Below are positions 9,744 to 21,287 of a stretch of DNA of 64,000 nt, piece by piece; position 1 is the stretch's first letter, and every line of letters begins with the position of its first letter. A program made the position numbers and the translations under genes. This DNA comes from Ypsolopha sequella (lineage: Eukaryota > Arthropoda > Insecta > Lepidoptera > Ypsolophidae). The notes beneath the pieces were generated by a model that had not been told where the DNA came from, searched no databases, and was given only the letters and a program-made list of their open reading frames with translations. The stretch lies in contig OW203993.1 in assembly GCA_934047225.1 (NCBI GenBank), positions 21,900,069-21,964,068 on the forward strand, given 5' to 3'.

Positions 9744-11986
9744 TTGACAAATATTTATTATTAGATTTTGCATGTCTTAATGAGCACAAACAAATCCCTC
9801 CACGAATCCCATCTTGAATCATGCGAATTATTTCAAGATCTTCAATTAGCTCTAGTTGAACATTAGTTTTGAGTAACATCGCAGAATAGCTAAGGCTTGG
9901 GAGGCTAAAAAAGAAAGCGGGCTCTAGTTTATAATACTTTCTGCAGGTTTTACGAAAATTTTCAAAAATATCTGCTAGTAATAACACATCTATCTTAAGA
10001 TATAAATCTGTATATTGACCCATATTTTTTATATCAAATATTTTCCAAACTTTTTGTGCATGTTTGTAATTAGATACAGAAATGGTTTCATTGGTTAATC
10101 TATTAAAGAAAGAACTTATCGGAGGTAAACTCTCTTCCATATAATATTCCCAAGTAGTCATGTGTTCATAGGGGTATACTCCTTTGCGTTTTAATAAGCA
10201 AAATAGATTTTTTTCTGGATAAAATTTAGATAAATTTATAAAGTTTTCATCATTCAAACTATCTGCTAACTTTTCAAGACTGCTATTAAGAAACTTCAAC
10301 GAATCTAAAAATCGAACTGGCACAAATTCATCTTCAGTTTTAAAAAACTTCGTGAATGATATATAATTTTCTTTGGTTTTAGCAATGACTCTAATATTCC
10401 CAGGCATTGCACCCAATTCTCGTATAAATAAATGAGAGTCATATCCAGAAAGATTATGAAAGAAAATCGGAATAAATTTTGGTAGCGAATAGGTAAGGTT
10501 ACAATAGGAATGAGCGGCTCCACGAAAGTACCCTGTTATGTGACAATGATCTCTTACTTTATCATCAAACAAGACTTTTGAACATATATGACAGTGCGTT
10601 GCATTTTTGAAAGCTAAGAAATTTGCTTCGGTAAATATCATAGGTTTTGGATATTTCAGTATCTTATGTATTTCAATAATATCTTTTTGAAGATATGTTA
10701 TATACTTTTGTACACAATCATGACCTCTATAGCTTACGTATTTATTAAGAGAACTATCGTGAGCACATACAATATAATAACCGAAAGCGGAAGGTATATG
10801 TTTATTTAAGTTTGTGGTGAAACCAGATTTGGTATTAGAGTCGGATTCTCTAGAACATGTTTCCAAAATAGATTCATAGTCTGCATAAATAACAAACGGC
10901 ATGTCTTGCATTCGTTCATAGTGTTTAAACTGTATGATAGTTCCTTTATTTGGTAGCACAGTAGCTACACCTCCACATAAATGGGACTCTAATTTTGTTT
11001 CAGTATCAAAAAATAGTAAACAATCATCGCAAAAGTAAAGTTTCCCGTGATGTTTGGTAATCTGTTGTCTCACAAGACGTGTTAGGTTTTTGATCAAACA
11101 ATAATGTATTCGTGTATTAGATTCTAACATCAATAAATTAATGTGATATTTTTTTCGACAATGTGTTTTATAAAGAGGACCAGTAACTTTTGTACCAGAA
11201 ATTCCGTAAACGTTAACACTTATTTTAGGGTTATTTTTTTCAAATATCTTAATATCTGAGAAAGAAACAGGGAACCCCATATTTTTTTAATTAAAAACTG
11301 TATTAAAGTCTGGATAAGAAGTAGTCCTTTCAGCATTTTTCTTAACAGGGAACAGAGCAGCTAAAATACACCACACAAAGCAAAAGTTATCATTATTTTG
11401 GACATTTATACAAGATCGCTTATTTTTAAAATGCTTAGGTAATTCCATATAGTTAGAACCTCTCAAAGGAACATACTTGTTAATATTGACCTCCAAATAA
11501 CAATTTTTGAAAAATGACCAGCCGCTATCACGTTCCTGGAATTCATCAATTTTTTTACTAATTAAGTCAATCATTTGCAAAAAGATATCTTGAAAGCAGT
11601 AATTTTGGTGCAGACGTAGGTTCTTTGTAGCAAAAGATTTTAATTCACTAGATTAATTTTTTGGCAAAGAAAATTCAGCAAAATATTCAAAGTTGACTTT
11701 AATAGAGCTATGCGCCTGGATTTGTGTGTCAAGCAAATTTTTCAAATTGTAACGCAAGCGTTGGATATAATGGGTAGGCATCAATTGATCTATCGTTTCT
11801 GATTTACTTCCAAGGAGTCTATATGAAATGATACGATTACGGTATGCCGAGCTTATCTTTTCAATATTGTGACTTTGCAAAATAGAATTCACATTTTTAT
11901 GTAAAGTGCTTCGAAGGTGTGCAGAAAAAAGCCTTACTTATAACAGATTTGTCGCAAACTGTGCAGTATATCTTTCTGTTAGACAT
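9744..11986 (-). pseudogene. Polinton-like family B DNA polymerase fragment
   Basis: Minus-strand remnant of a protein-primed type B DNA polymerase (DNA_pol_B_2 type) as carried by Polinton/Maverick elements and their relatives. The N-terminus has a C2H2-like finger (YCTVCDK, and the HLRSTLH half in another frame). It is followed by a conserved region (DSGW; NKYVPLRGSNYMELP) and the 3'-5' exonuclease with Exo I YADYESIL, Exo II FHNLSGYDSHLF and Exo III-like YLKIDVLLLADIF. The palm motifs are absent because a BEL LTR cuts the gene at 9743/9744. Breaks: a frameshift at about 11905 and in-frame stops at 11653 and 11287. No capsid or integrase genes are nearby. Confidence 0.75.
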
Positions 11987-11989
11987 AGT

Positions 11990-12655
11990 TAGAGACAGAA
12001 AACTAAGTAAATAATGTAAGTAGGTATAATGTTTGTTAGATTGGTTATTATTTAGAAAAAAAAAAAAAAAAACTTTTTCTCAGCTACAATAATAAACTAC
12101 GAGTGTGTTGTTCTAAAATCAGTATTTATATTAATCAATTATCAGTTAAAATGTGTAAAATATATTTCATATTTCAATAGATAATTTTTAATAACCTTCT
12201 CATCGGTTGCTTTAAATTATTATTTTTACTTTAAAATTTCTTATAAGTTGGTTATTTGTTTATTTCTTATTTCAATTTTCAATTTATAACTGTAAAGGAA
12301 TCACAACTTGTTATCAAACAAACATCAACCATCAAATGATTTATGGATAAAATATAGATTATTAAGTAAGGTAGTAAGGTTATATAAGATGAGACATAAG
12401 ACGTAAGATAAGTGACAAAATTATTTCATTTAATTTTTGTTTATTTTGTTTTTATTTGTTTCAACAGTAACTGTAAAAAATACATTAATAAAATTTATAG
12501 CTATAAAAAATACATAAAAATGAAAATTAAAAAATAATATCAATATTATATACATATTTAAATTTACAATTTTAGTAATAATATATACAGGCTGAATTTT
12601 AAACTAACCTTAATAATTTATTATATTTAATACAAAAATAATCCTAAAGAAATAA
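11990..12655. other. AT-rich spacer, no gene
   Basis: Very AT-rich, with an A run at about 12057-12072. The part nearest 12655 is probably the 3' untranslated region of the minus-strand LINE that starts there. I see no coding sequence. Confidence 0.5.
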
Positions 12656-15522
12656 TTATAAAAAGAAAATTGCCTCTAGATCACTGCCCTGCGGGAGAGT
12701 GCCCAAAATACTTGCCACATTACCTCTCTGTATGGCAAGACTTATACGCTGGCCTAGATAAGAGCCAGCTCGCCGGTCGCCGCTAGTGTTCACAAGATTT
12801 ACAGAGAGATCCGTGACAAGCTGACGCGCCTCCGGACCCCATGTCCCCATTGTCTCGACCCCAAAAGGCGCAAACATGTAGCTTGAACCTATTGCCACAT
12901 ATCTACGCCTCTTGGAGAGCTCAGCAGCGGCCGCCGCCGAACCAGCAGCCCTACTGCTTTGGGAAACATGAGAGGGCGCCAGCGTATCCACGCAGGTTGC
13001 ATCCCACACGAGCGGCCTCCTATGCTTCCACGGTATTAACGTCATACCGTCGGGTCTCTTTCCGTCGTCACGAACCAGTCCGGGAGGTTCGAGAGTAGCT
13101 CCGGAGCTCCTACGGAGACGAGGGCCCTTCGGATGACGTCATTGAGGGCTGCGTGGCGAGACAGGCGGCCGGCACTACGCCGACATGAAAGTCCATGGAG
13201 TCCGGCCCGACAAACACTAGCCCCACAAGGGCAGTGATGAGGTTCGATTAAATTAGCCCCGATTCGCAGACCGACGGCCATTTTAAATGAAAGATTGTCC
13301 AATAGTGTCCCCAGGTTGGCGGAAGGGAGGGCATTGAGCCAGAGACCTGACTCGCGCTCTGACACAGCGAGGAGCCGCGCTCGCTCTGTGACGTCACTAC
13401 TTGAACCAAGTAGGATCTTTTGCGTTAATTTGCAACAAGGCTCATCCCATTGTCGTTGTGACGAAAGGTTTTCAGGGGTGTCCTCTCCTGGGCAGGTGAG
13501 TGACCACGCCTGTTTGGCTTCTCCACAGCACGAGACCTCAATATCAACCAAAGAAGGTTGAATAAGTTTCTTATACAAGGCCTCAGTGCTGTGAATGGAA
13601 GACAAAAAGGCGGGTAAGGCTGCATCGGACACCTTTCTTATGCCAAGCCCTCCAAACCAGACCGGAAGTGAAGCCTGGAGCCAACAGTGATCGGTAATGG
13701 GAAGGTTGAGTACTTGCGTTAAAGCTGATTGAATTAATGAATCTATTGTTGATAACAAGTTCTTGAATTTAAACATGGGGCTGCTTCTTAAACGAAAGTG
13801 AACCTGGGTACCAACAAACAAAATCTTATTATATGGAAAGCCATATGAGAATTTATTTTTGTAAGGTGCGGGATGGTATTAAGAAATTTTGATTTTTCAA
13901 TATCTAAATACTTAGGCATGGAATCTTCCAAAATTGGCGCCCCAAGGAGCCGAAGCGAGCTTTTATCCAACATTTTTATGTTTGGAGCTAAGGAATCATA
14001 ATCATTATGGATTGAGATTTTTTGGTTATCAGGAACAGTGTCAGTGATAAATAACTCGCATTTGGAGCTATTGAGTTCCAGCCCAATCGAACGAAACTTT
14101 TCTGAAAGGGCTCTTAAATCGTTCAGGACAGTATTAGAATCCCCACCCAAGGTACCATCATCCAGGTACCACATGTTTAAATTTGAGTGCATAGATGTGA
14201 CAATCTTATGGATTGCGAGACTGAAAATTGCGGGCCCCAAAGGATCACCCTGTTGACAACCCACCGACGACAAAAGGACATGATCCTGATATAGCAATTT
14301 TAAGGGAATATTTCCGGTATTATTTCTTTTATTTCTTTTAGCAAAGCACCTCTGTCAACGGCATTAAAAGCGTTTTGTATGTCTACTTTCAGCACCACCT
14401 CACCCCCATTTTGTTCGGTAAAAGTACGGAGGGCATGAACAGCTGCCTCGCAGCCTCCTTTTGACCCAAACCCGAGTTGTGTGGGCTGCAAATAATTTGT
14501 TAGCTTTGGAACAATGTGTCGGCAGCATAATTTAGAGACCAAGCGACGAAAAGTTGTGCCGACAGGTATTGGCCGAATACCACCATCCTTTTTTTTCAAG
14601 GCACACAGGTTACCACCGTAGAGGATGGATGAAATTTCCAAGTTAACCTTTCCCGATAACATCAGATTTACTAGGGATGTAATTTTGCTTAATAGGGTCT
14701 CCCCTGCCTGACCTGTGCAACCGCAGAGCAGATCTTTTAAATGCTGCGGACTGAGACCATCTATGCCACCTGCTGTGCCATTTTTAAAAGACATTATTGC
14801 TGCTAAAACATCTTTGCCTAATACCTGAATGTGGTGGTCACCAGGTTGCGGAGCCGCTGGAAGACAAGTTGTTGCAGAAGCTGAAGGATGCTTGCTTTGT
14901 AATATGGCGAGGGTTTCAGGTGAATTCGGGGCAATATCATCAGAAGAAAACAGTAGTTGCGCGGCTCCCCTTATATCACCATCGCTAATTTTGTTTTCAA
15001 CTTTTTTGTCTTTAGAGCCAGCATGATGAGTCTTGGCTTTGTCTATGTATGAAACTGGGTTTATACAATTGTTTTTAATTTCCTGTGTAAGGGAGTTTTG
15101 TTTCCTGGCTCTACCTGGCAACATGTAGAGTCTCATATGAAAACAGTGCCTCCCAGGCACACTGAATTTTCTTTAACTACATTAGAAATAATATCAGAAA
15201 GTTTAGTAGCAACACTTATACGTGCCCCTCGGGGAATTCTCTGTACAATAGGATGACCTTTTTTTAATTTAGTGAGTATTTGATAGAATGGTTCATCTCC
15301 TCTTTGTGACCCAGAACAGGTTCCTTCATCACTGACAGTTTCACTTATTTGTGAGGAAACTTGTGTTAGATTATGAGACTTTGTAATATGGATGTTAAGT
15401 CCCCTTTTACCTTTAAATTTCCGACCTGGTGGACACTCTGGGCACGTAAAAAAATCGGGCGATGAATTATTATTGCATAACTTGGGAATCGGTCCCGTGG
15501 AAGGGCCAGCGGTCTGCGACAT
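12656..15522 (-). pseudogene. LINE with restriction-like endonuclease
   Basis: A single LINE protein read through five minus-strand pieces with frameshifts near 15150, 14299, 13800 and 13043. The N-terminus has a C2H2 finger (CPEC...HITKSH). The reverse transcriptase has KNGTAGGIDGLSPQHL, motif A VLKVDIQNAFNAV, motif B GCQQGDPLGPAIF and motif C WYLDDGTLGG. The C-terminus has a cysteine/histidine knuckle (CPCG...HGLSC) followed by a PD-(D/E)XK-like restriction endonuclease block (RPDG-type and LVWDATCVDT). This architecture is that of early-branching LINEs (R2-like, NeSL/HERO-type), which lack the apurinic endonuclease. The exact clade is not clear to me. The breaks make it a dead copy. Confidence 0.75.
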
Positions 15523-16245
15523 TCATTTATCTATTATTTATTAATACAATGTAAATAAAGGAAATTAAATATAAAAAGAAAGTTACAGATAAAATAATTA
15601 AAACCTAACTTGTACAAAATAAAATTACTTGGATTTTTTTCAATATTGCATAATAAAATAAACTAAATAATCAATAAAAAACCAAATCATTAAAAATTTT
15701 GGTTGACAATGCTTTAGATAAAACAAAAAAAAAAACTTATTTCCTACAAAACTTATTAGTACAAATTTTATCTAAAATATGGCATACTAATCTTAATAAT
15801 AATAAAAAAGCAATACTTACTAAAAATAAAAAAACAACTGCAATGTACATACAACTTTCTGAGAAAATAATTTAAGCCAAACAATTAGGTATACGCAAGC
15901 AGCCCAGAACATCAGGTGCATGGACGTTCGGGGCCGGTGGCGGTTGCCGGGAGTCGGCTCGACGACCCTCGTACTTGGTGGACGTGAAAACGCTTCAGGA
16001 TCGGAAGCCTCCGTTATATAGTAACTGGTTCCGGCGATACAACCCAGCTTACTGGATCTTCCTCACTAATTATAAGCAGGAAATATTCTTACTAGCATAG
16101 GAAACCACTAGGGCACGAGGATGGACGAGTCGATGTAGTACAGTGCACGGGGTATGCGGTCCGAGCACTCGCATCGGCGACTCTGCTTGGAGTCGCTGAT
16201 GCTTGCGACGCTAGGAAGCTGCACCTTCCAGAGGGTTTATGTATC
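15523..16245 (-). other. Probable 5' untranslated region of the RLE LINE
   Basis: No long frame. The part nearest the LINE is AT-rich. 15900-16245 is GC-richer and contains an inverted match (GCGACTC...GAGTCGC at about 16177-16195). Its position directly upstream of the LINE start suggests a 5' leader, but the true 5' end is not marked by a duplication that I can find. Confidence 0.35.
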
Positions 16246-16299
16246 GATTTTTCCTCTTTAATGACACACAATTTTAGCTAATAATCCTTCTCGATGCGT

Positions 16300-17037
16300 T
16301 TAAAATAAAAACTTCCCTTTCTCTGTAAAATTATCTTTACAAGCATTAACAAATTTTCTCAAAATGCCCAATTCAGCGCTGTTGGCATCAGATCTGTATC
16401 GCAAGTTGAGAATTGTTTTCTCGGCCCGCTCCTTCCGGTCTAACCCTGCTATGTCTTTAACCTCATAGAATTTTAATTCTACAAAGAAGTCGCCCTCACG
16501 ATTCGATGTGTGGCGCAGCACCCCATCAGCAGAGCGACGAGAGAGGGATGATGTTAGTCCTTGCAGTTGTCTTCCAACCTCTGCTTCCTCTTCACTCTCG
16601 GAGTCGAGAGACCACCACTTCGTATCGCCCTTTGTTCTCGAACTCGAACCTGCTGCAGGAGATTTTGCTGGTGTTGGTGCTCGGGGAGTTGATGATTCCT
16701 TTTTCTGTACCTTTCGCTTTTTTACCGCTGGTGATCGTTTTTTATCAACCCTGAAATACAGAAAACAATATTAGCATGCAAATATCGTAAATAATATATT
16801 CTTTAATTTACAAAGAATTTCTTTCACTGCTAATGCTAGAGTGTTACAGCAACTTAAGAGTTTATTGAAAGAAAAAAAAAAGAAAAAAAAAACGTAATAC
16901 ATGACTATTCTACACAAATGCATATGATTTAAATTTAATAAATTCCACGTAAATATTCAACATACCTTTCGTCGTCCGAAAACAAATCAAATTTTGATTT
17001 TTTGGATAAAGAGCTTCGTTCATAGTCAGATTCCGAC
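16300..17037 (-). CDS. Spliced gene, unknown Lys/Ser-rich protein (3' part)
   Basis: Two minus-strand exons join in phase. Exon A is 16966-17037 (acceptor TTTTAG, donor GTATGT), encoding the SESDYERSS stretch. Exon B is 16300-16750 (acceptor TGTATTTCAG), encoding a basic, Pro/Ser-rich region (VDKKRSPAVKKRKVQKK), an acidic SESEEE patch, then a compact C-terminal domain (FFVELKFYEVKDIAGLDRKERA ... GILRKFVNACKDNF) ending at TAA. The intron is 215 nt. The basic motifs suggest a nuclear protein. I do not recognise the family. No upstream exon could be fixed: a donor-like GTAAGT on the minus strand near 17462 is out of phase. It could be a host gene or a spliced TE gene. A LINE lies just beyond its 3' end. 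Confidence 0.5.
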
Positions 17038-17149
17038 CTAAAACAAAAACAGAAAGTATTAAATAATTAAACATATTATTATAGTGCACTACAAACTAAA
17101 AAATAGTTATAAGAAACACAACCCCGAATAAACAAATATTTTGGAAAGA

Positions 17150-17410
17150 ATCTTAGGGTCAGGATTCGAACCTGTAACCTCTTGCTATCACAACAAACTT
17201 AAAATATAAATTATAAACAAATTTAAAATGAACAAACATTTTGAAAAAAAAAGAAAAATCTTCAGGTTAGGATTCGAACCTGTAACCTCTTGGTATCACA
17301 ACAAACTTAAAATATTAATTAGAAACAAATCCAAATAAGCAGATGTATTGAAAAAAAAAATCTTTGGGTCAGGATTCGAACCCGTAACATCTTGCTATCA
17401 CAACAAACTC
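17150..17410 (-). repeat. Three tandem tRNA-like SINE modules
   Basis: Three copies of a roughly 105-bp unit, each with GGTTCGAATCC on the minus strand (near 17162-17172, 17270-17280 and 17371-17381). That is the RNA polymerase III B box of a tRNA-derived SINE. Each is preceded on that strand by GATAGCAAGAGGTTACAG. No A box or foldable full tRNA is present, so these are partial SINE copies. A related plus-strand copy with an A box lies at 46080. Confidence 0.55.
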
Positions 17411-18691
17411 CCTTTTCACTGATATATTATTTATATAATATGGGAAATAAAAATAAAACTTACGAACATTATATCTGTTGCTCTGATCCTCAGTTTGAAT
17501 GTTAGATAATATGAGTCTCCTTCGGGATGAATCCGCCAAGTTGATGGAGAATTATTCACTCACGAATACAATTCACTACTAATTCGAAGACTGGAGGCAA
17601 ATGAAATGATATAATTTTAATTTCTGTATAGAGGTTTTATTGTCGTTAATTGCTTGCGATCGGAAAAACTATTTAACAGTTTGATAAAGTTGGGCAACTC
17701 GTATAAATGTGAGAGGGTTCCGTGTACAAATATTTTTTTGATCTTAAAAATTAAAAACAACAAATTTTGATACAACTGATTAGATTGAATGTGTAAAAAA
17801 AAAATTAAAAAGAAAAAGTAAGATATTTCGGATTTAATGTTTCCATAAAGAATACTGAATAATACAGAATACTTAATACAACAAAGGTTGATGAATTTAA
17901 AATGTATTAAAACTATAAGGTTACTTAATGCATTTCGGTTTTAATGTTTTGATACGGAATACTAATTCGATAGGTATATGTATTGAATAATTTAACACGT
18001 TAAAGGTTGATGAATTCAGAAAGAATTAAGCCTGTGTATATGGTAACTTTAATTGATACACCCAAACTCATGCTGAAGACTCGCTAAGTGATCATAAACA
18101 GTAACAGCAAAAGAAAAAAAAAAACATTTATTTATGAAATCCTATACTCTGGGCTGCGCTTTGTGATATAAGAATAATATTAAATCAAAAATACTAAATT
18201 TTGTAAACAGTCGTACTGATCACTTACCTACTTTCAAGTATGTATAACTTTCGCTGTATAAATTAAAGTCATTTTATATGTGAGAAAACAAATAATAATA
18301 TGGCACGCAACGTGTTAATGTCTTGGTCGAATTTATGTTATTTGTCAAGATTGCATTTATAAACATTGCAACAACAAATCGTTTTGCAATGTATTGTAAC
18401 TTGATATCGTCCGGTCGCCCTATATGAAATACGTACTTTGGTCACCTTAAAATACAAATGAATGATTTAAAAATACTGTGCCGGCTTAGCCGTCATCGGA
18501 GGAATATTTCTAGGTAGATATCATTTGAGGGTAGAAGAAAAAAATATAATTTAGTTACCAATATTACAATTTTTAATAAAAAGGTCTACAAAAATAGAAT
18601 AGGCCGGAGAACCGGGTCGTGAGTATGGTAAAATACAGTTGCCTAATAGAATTATGCCAGTTCTATGAAATACCACTCTCCTGGTAGTCTG
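17411..18691. other. AT-rich stretch, no gene
   Basis: No coding frame, TIR or tail that I can support. Homopolymer A/T tracts are frequent. Confidence 0.5.
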
Positions 18692-18822
18692 TCTTCGGAA
18701 GTGAGAAGTCTGGATTCCACAGGCTGTCTTTGGAAGTGAGAAGTCTGGATTCCACAGGCTGTCTTTGGAAGTGAGAAGTCTGGAGTCCACAGGCTGAGGT
18801 CGGAAGTGAGAAGTCTGGAGGC
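18692..18822. repeat. 35-bp minisatellite, about 4 copies
   Basis: Unit GGAAGTGAGAAGTCTGGATT plus CCACAGGCTGTCTTT, repeated at 18692, 18727, 18762 and (degenerate) 18797. The minus-strand frames running through it (DFSLP repeats) are artefacts of the repeat. Confidence 0.8.
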
Positions 18823-19145
18823 AGCTCTCCAGAGTCACGGAGTCCGTAGCGTTCCGGTAGGAAAAAGGAACCCTGGAATCGTAGCGAGAACATGGGCAAG
18901 TTACAAAGTGTCCAGTTTTACACTTTGACTGCAGCATGCATGTTTCACTGTATGTCGATGTGAGGCGTATGGAAAATATTAAATAGCGATCCATGATGAT
19001 GCAGTCTAGGCAATTTAGGTTAAGAAAGTAGATATAAAAGTATACTAGGAGAATATAGGTTCTAATTTTACAAAGGTAGGAATTCAGTAGAAATGTACAC
19101 TTTTTCTCGTTAAATATTACAGAACTAGATTAACTTCTATAAGAA

Positions 19146-20468
19146 TAGTTAGGGAGGCGAATAGGGGAATTTTCGGTAATACTCGAGCGTGGCAGTTTAA
19201 GATATGAGAGATACCTTAGACCTAATAGAACAACCTTGTAAAGTATTTAGCTCTATATGTAGTGACGCGCGCCTAGGATAGACGATCAGATTAGTAAAAA
19301 AAAAATCGATAGTCTGAAATACTCGAGCGCGTCAGATTAAGATATTGGGGGTTGATTTTAGTGTTTTAAGACTAAATTTAAGTAATCTGACGATAAGTCC
19401 TTGACGCCGCCGAGTTATAGGGTAGCGAACTTGTAAAAAAAAAACGTTAATCCGGCATTCTCGAGCGCGATTTTATTTTTTTTTATTTTGAAGAATATAA
19501 TCTTAAACTTACTAAAAATACAAAATCTGCCGGTTTCCGCATGACCAGAAGTGTGGAGGAGCCATTTCGTCTTCAGAAAAACGCGTTGCGGCATATAAGT
19601 CGCGAACGATACATTTTACAAAAAAAAAGTTTAAATGAACAAAAAAGGTAATTTTATTTTACACAAAAAAGGTCTCTTTACATTTTTGTCCAAAGTTAAA
19701 ACTTTTTGACTTGAAGCATCATAAAAACTCAAACTCCCGGTTTTTTGAGTATATCTCGAAAACTGAGGGTGTTAAAAAAATTGATATGAAATAACGATGA
19801 TTAAATTATGTGACTTTTATTCATTTAGGTTCATGCTTTTATTATATCTCAATTTTTTTTTTCTAAAGCTTCTCGACAATTTTCGAAAAAAAAGAAAAAA
19901 AAAGGAAAAAAAAGAAACCAAAAAACCTTTTTGGTCAGATTAAGAGAACCCACCAACATTTTTGTCAGATTAAGAAAATATGCTTTCAGGATACCGAGAT
20001 AAACCTCCCCTATGAAAATCTGACGCGGTCGAGTATTTCAAAAAAACTTTTTTTTTTTGCATTTTCAAAAATTCATCGTAACTTATCGTCACGCCGAAAT
20101 CGTCAGTTTTTTTAAAGGGAGCTTCCTTGGGGCCTACTTACTAAATCTGACGCGCTCGAGTAAATTTTTTTTTTTTTCATTTTTGACAACTTTATATGCC
20201 TACCGCCACCACGCAAACCGGCAGATTAGTATACCGTTGTTATCAGAGGCACTTGGGGCATACGTAGTATGAATATCTGACGCGCTCGAGAATGCCCAAG
20301 TAACTGTTTTTTTTTAACATTTTTGAAAAACCGTACACGCCAAACCCACCGCTAAAATGGTTTTTACCATACGAGCTTTTCTTTTCGAAATGATTTTATC
20401 TTTCGATTTTGATAGGTCTCGACGGCGCCGTTGAATTACGCCATTTAGCTACCTCGCCTCCCTAACTA
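19146..20468. mobile_element. Non-autonomous TIR element with modular ends
   Basis: Ends share TAGTTAGGGAGGCGA as an inverted repeat (left at 19146, right at 20454-20468), so this is a DNA transposon derivative of about 1.32 kb. It has no transposase. Each half carries three modules built around CTCGAGCGCGTCAGATT: forward at 19181, 19321 and 19460 (about 140 bp apart), reversed at 20020-20034, 20146-20160 and 20276-20290 (about 128 bp apart). Each module is next to an A or T tract. The target duplication is unresolved; TA is possible. The superfamily is not recognised. Confidence 0.65.
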
Positions 20469-21285
20469 GAATGATTGTTATAAATCACATTTCCTTGTTT
20501 AACAAGGCATTTGACAAAAATTTGTACATACTTGACCTTCCGGTCAGTCAAAGGACATCTCAATGACACAATCGAGAATAACAGATATTTAGCATCCAAA
20601 AGCTTCGATATAATGCAGTAATTACAAGTGTTAAAGCATGATGAGATAGCTTTTGATGTAATTATAATGAATTAGCTTAGATTTTGCATAAATACTAAAT
20701 CTAACTATAATCTAAGATTTATATATAAAAAAAAAATACAACACTCACTCAATTCGGGGTAATAATCACACACAGCACTTTATATATTAGTTTTAGTGTA
20801 AAAATGTCCACGTAGGATATTTCAAATAACAATCTACAATTTTGATATTTGATATCAGGCAAGCGTCGTAGTTAGTCGCTCAACAATCAGCCAGGAGTGA
20901 TCGCCGCTCCGGTAAGCTGCCGGTGATCTCCCCGTCAAAACCGGTTACCTCGGTTCTATCGCCGTCGAGTCGTATCTACTAATAAAGTGAGATCTGTTTC
21001 TCGCGCGGTATTTCTCGTAGATCAATATTTATAATATTTATTAATATAGGTAATTGATTTTCACGTCAGCGTTACAATACCATGCGTTTAGACACGTGAT
21101 TAATACTTTATTAGTTTTGATCTTTCAACACCTCTTTAGGTGTATATTGGTTAGCTCAGTTGTATAATTGTCATGGTCTCTTGTAAACACTAAATTATAC
21201 GATATACCTTTCTACAAAAAACGCATGTAAATAATTGAAGTATTAGGAAAATTAATAATAATTTATTTCCAAACACAAACACAAA
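20469..21285. other. No gene recognised
   Basis: AT-rich apart from a GC-richer piece at about 20870-21000. That piece could be a fragment of an LTR or an untranslated exon, but I see no defining boundary. Confidence 0.4.
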
Positions 21286-21287
21286 TA

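Noticed and set aside
17150..17410. tRNA genes
   Set aside because: Only the B box is present. No A box at the right distance, no cloverleaf and no anticodon arm, so these are SINE fragments.
18551..18994. 147-codon minus-strand ORF
   Set aside because: Most of it is a read through the 35-bp minisatellite, with no motif outside it.
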